The notes under the pieces were generated by a model. That model saw only the letters and a program-made list of their open reading frames with translations, was not told the origin of the DNA and did not search any database. 64,000 nucleotides of DNA from Hofstenia miamia. Lineage: Eukaryota > Xenacoelomorpha > Acoela. Where the stretch lies: NCBI GenBank assembly GCA_004352715.1, contig SCFE01000003.1, positions 3,084,259 to 3,148,258 of the forward strand, given 5' to 3'. Below, piece by piece: positions 60,531 to 64,000 of the stretch. The stretch's first letter is position 1. The number at the start of each line of letters is the position of its first letter. Made by a program: the position numbers and the translations under genes.

Positions 60531-60992
60531 TTGAAAATTAAAATTGTTATTGTACTTTGTACATTTAATTTGAAGTGTATTAAACAGCTAAATTGTTGCA
60601 GAAAATATGTAATAACAAATCCTAGCACTGATTTGTAATTAAAAGAAATGCATACCCATGTAGTCATCACCAGTGGACAGCTGATTGGAAATGAACGTTT
60701 CTGCCTACCCCTGATGCTACTGGTCGACTCTAAAGCTTATAGGTTTCTTTTTTTTCAACAAGATNTTGAAAATTAAAATTGTTATTGTACTTTGTACATT
60801 TAATTTGAAGTGTATTAAACAGCTAAATTGTTGCAGAAAATATGTAATAACAAATCCTAGCACTGATTTGTAATTAAAAGAAATGCATACCCATGTAGTC
60901 ATCACCAGTGGACAGCTGATTGGAAATGAACGTTTCTGCCTGATGCTACTGGTCGACTCTAAAGCTTATAGGTTTCTTTTTTTTCAACAAGA
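60531..60992 (+). repeat. About 230-bp block present twice around a single N
   Basis: The block 60531-60763 recurs at 60766-60992, differing by a 6-bp indel (TGCCTACCCCTGATGC versus TGCCTGATGC). The copies meet at the N at 60765. This fits two allelic or overlapping contig ends placed in tandem by the assembler. Confidence 0.85.
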
Positions 60993-63532
60993 ACAAGATG
61001 TGGAGTAATTTCACACTACCGCATCTACTGGTGATTATCTCACATGGAAAAAGATTTGAATGCTGCCAAACTGGCCAGCCCAACGTGTTGATTTATCCCC
61101 TATCAATAATTTATTGAATGCATTGACAGAAAGAATGATATCAAGGAAATCTGAGACAAAGTATGATCTGCGGAAAATTATCAAATAAGAATTTTATGTC
61201 ACAGTCAAGGATAACATAACAAAATTGTATTCCTCAATTATTATTAAAGTGAAAGTTGGAACTATAAAATGTTAGCTAGATTATTTATAATGTATTTCCC
61301 TTTCTTTATTGTCTAGTTTTGTTATTAATGAAATTTCATAATAATGTGATTCTTCGTGTATTTTTTAGAAAGTTTTTATGGTGGCTCATTTTAGATGAAC
61401 GACTTGTGGTTACTTCTGAGTTTGTAATGTAACACTTAATTTATGGAGACAGTGAATAATTTTCAACCCTTTTTAACAAGTTTGAAATTATTGAAAACAT
61501 TTACATGTACTGAATTTGAGTATTTTGCTTAAGAAAATATATGAAGAAATTAGTTTTAAATAATTTATTGAACTATTTTAGCAACTATAAACTATTTTCA
61601 ACTATTTTGGCATTTTTCATGAAAACAACTACATGTCAAGTTCAGTTTTTTATTAACTATTTGGCCCTATATTGGGAAATATGTGTGAAGTGGAACATGA
61701 AACGTAGCATCAGCAAGCATTGGCATTTTGATTATCTATTCAATAATGACTCTTTATGGTTTGGATAGTGCATTCCCTTACTTTAAAACACATTGTAAGA
61801 CAAATTTCGATTGTAGTGAAAAAGCTACTCGTGCACTTAAAGCCAAGTTATTTGCAAAAAAGTTTACGACTCTCGAGAATCGAAGTAATTAATTAATTTA
61901 CCAGGCATTTGAAAAAACAATCCTTTGTGATGCGGACACCGACTCTCGGATTCCTTCAGTATTTTGAACTTAGTTCAAAAGAAGATTTCCCTCATTCAAT
62001 TAGCAATGAGAAATTTGACAAGGTTCTGAACATTTGTGAACATAATTTTTCTAAAGTGGTGTTCAGTATCCTCGAATATCATTTTTTCAAAGTTCTTTTA
62101 TTTGAAGCAATTGCACTCTTCCTTGTTTACCAAGTAATTATTAGATTAAATGTACTGCGCTGTTCGGAATGCCGTATGAAGTAAATTGGAGATAAAGCTA
62201 ACATATGATTATTGTAGTGATAAAAATGAATATCATTCAAATTGGTTTATTCAACCTAAGCACAACCTAAACATGGCCCAACCCCAATGGTCCGGCCAGC
62301 CCACTTGTAACTCTGGGACTTTGTAATTAACTATGATTATTAAAATGAATGATTTTTGACAATTGAAAAAGTACTTTTTGAAAATTGCACTTACTTTGAC
62401 ATTTTAAATTAATGCTAAATTTTGCAGATGTATATACACATTGTTATCTTTTATAATTAAGATATTACTTCAATTTTGAAATTAAAAGCTTTCATCCAAT
62501 ATAATTGATTGGCTTTCAGCTCATTATTGGGCTGATGATAGTTTATGCTGATGCTGAAATGTTTGAGAGCTATTTAATTACTTGTTGGACACTGGGCTGT
62601 AACCATAAACCTACTGTTTGCCATCAGTGAGCCGCCCATCTTCGGCTTTTTGCACGAATTTTCCACCAGGGCACTGATAAATGCTTGACCATTGAAAATT
62701 CCATTTAGGCTGTGTAAATGAAACCATGCTATGAAACTTTGTCTAAACGATAACTTATACTAATTGAATAAACAAACTGCACTTAAATTATATGAATTGA
62801 GCGAAACAGTAAGCAGCTTGAAACTAAAACAGAAAATCAAATAATATACTGTCTAGCTTAGGTTCAAATACAGTAAGTTTATCTCTATGATAGTATATAA
62901 TTTTAAAGCAGTCTTTTCACTGTCAGCCTTTTTCTAGATAATCTTCTGGTTGAGGTTTGTTCATGAAATTGTAACCAGCACTGGCTGTTTGCTTGATATA
63001 TTTTCAAAAATTAACATCCATGAGATTAGGTCTTGAGATTCTAGTTACATCAGTACGACTAGTCACTTCAATTCTTGCAAAATCTGCGTTTTCAATATTA
63101 TCAGACAATATTTCCAACTGTTAAAGAATGCATTGTGTGATATCTATGAACAAGAAGCAGAAAGTATATGCCTATGCTCACGATTTAATGTCTCCAATGT
63201 TCTAATTATAATCCAAAAAGGTCGACTTGGTTTTATTTTTCCTTGTTATCAGATGATCACTTCTTAAAGCATTTATAGGGAGTACTGCTCAGGGGAAAGA
63301 AAGAACTTTTTGCTCATAGGCAATACCTGGTTCTGTCACTACCTCCCCACAGAAATAGTTTGCAATTAATATTTAGTTAAAAACTAGTGTAGGAAATTCT
63401 TTAAAAATTAAGTATAAAACTGAACACCTGCAATTTTTGCAAATGTTTCTAATGTTAGTTTTATAAGTGCATTGTAAATACATAAAAAGAGAACCTGTTA
63501 AATATAAATTGTCGGACCTTTCTTATTTATAG
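60993..63532. other. Non-coding stretch
   Basis: No gene is supported. The 91-codon frame at 61909-62184 has a hydrophobic segment (LLFEAIALFLVYQVII) but no start context, domain or splice support. Confidence 0.45.
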
Positions 63533-63608
63533 GGCTATATTTGACATTAACCACATGGAGCTGATAGTATCAACACTAGTAACCAAGAAACAGAAGACAT
63601 TAACAATG
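63533..63608 (+). other. Possible exon of a gene running off the window
   Basis: A 76-bp segment lies between an acceptor-like TTTCTTATTTATAG and a consensus donor ATG|GTGAGT. One of its three frames is open and contains a methionine (MELIVSTLVTKKQKTL); the other two have stops. This suits a short coding exon, but such pairings also occur by chance in AT-rich DNA. Confidence 0.22.
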
Positions 63609-64000
63609 GTGAGTATAATAGTCCACAATTAAGAAATTACATAAGTATTCTGAAGTACTGTAACGCCAACATTTGAGCAGTACTAATTATATTATAAGCA
63701 CTATAACGTTATAGTTTGTTTGTAGATTGTGTTATGTCTACATAGGTGTTCACTTCATTTAGTCAGCGTGTAAAATATGTTACCTACTTCATCACTTCAA
63801 ACTTACTGCTTGCATAATATACTTAAATAATCAAATTACTTAAAAATTCAAATGCTACATGATATTTTGGGTAAATTGACTTCATGGGTTTTTTAGATGT
63901 AAGTACATATAAAAAGTCTTCAAGCATTATTTTTGAACTCCGAGTTGTGTGCAAATTTAGTACTTACAAATCTATTAAAGGTTTAGTGCCAATGCTGTAA
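63609..64000. other. Non-coding end of window
   Basis: AT-rich, with no feature supported. Confidence 0.4.

Noticed and set aside
61909-62184. 91-codon frame with a hydrophobic segment
   Set aside because: One membrane-like stretch in AT-rich DNA is weak evidence; there is no homology that I recognise and no regulatory or splice context.

Overview
The window looks like a piece of an animal (metazoan) nuclear genome assembly. It is AT-rich and gene-poor, with spliced genes, long non-coding stretches, AT microsatellites and many eukaryotic transposable elements. Nothing in it fixes the phylum. It also carries assembly scars: large N runs at 2073-2956, 5374-5510, 23846-24845, 44447-44552 and 47101-47272, and single-N joins at 755, 38160 and 60765. 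Two of the single-N joins sit between near-identical copies.

Region 1-22522 is a cluster of three related Ty3/gypsy-type LTR retrotransposons of different age, called A, B and C here. A (1-6048) is decayed and its pol pieces are out of order. B (7386-11242) is an older, strikingly A-rich remnant. C (11243-22522) is complete, with two 0.9-kb LTRs, a primer binding site, gag, pol in the -1 frame behind a canonical slippery heptamer, and a third long ORF (ORF3, 1136 codons) after integrase that overlaps the pol stop by 11 nt. ORF3 occurs in all three copies. It has no env features, and its C-terminal half carries motifs that resemble a DEDDh 3'-5' exonuclease. This is the most interesting system in the window. 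C is damaged mainly by in-frame TGA stops, two of them at positions where a sibling copy or the expected sequence has an arginine codon, plus two compensating frameshifts in gag.

Region 22523-32285 holds a LINE-like reverse-transcriptase remnant running into a 1000-N gap, non-coding DNA, a structurally complete hAT transposon (28256-31070; 14-bp terminal inverted repeats, exact 8-bp target duplication, three-exon 614-aa transposase) and a 947-bp non-coding element with 91-bp inverted repeats (31339-32285).

Region 32286-64000 is mostly non-coding. It has two convincing host-type genes: a secreted beta-helix-like protein (35206-36210, +), possibly with an upstream TATA box and non-coding first exon near 33005-33054, and a 786-aa type II membrane protein with a DUF2961/GH172 domain (51072-53432, -). 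Between them lie a second, different Ty3/gypsy remnant (44612-46930) interrupted by a MITE, several short inverted-repeat elements, two dispersed repeat families (W and V), and duplicated blocks that are probably assembly artefacts. No CRISPR array, operon or recognisable RNA gene was seen.
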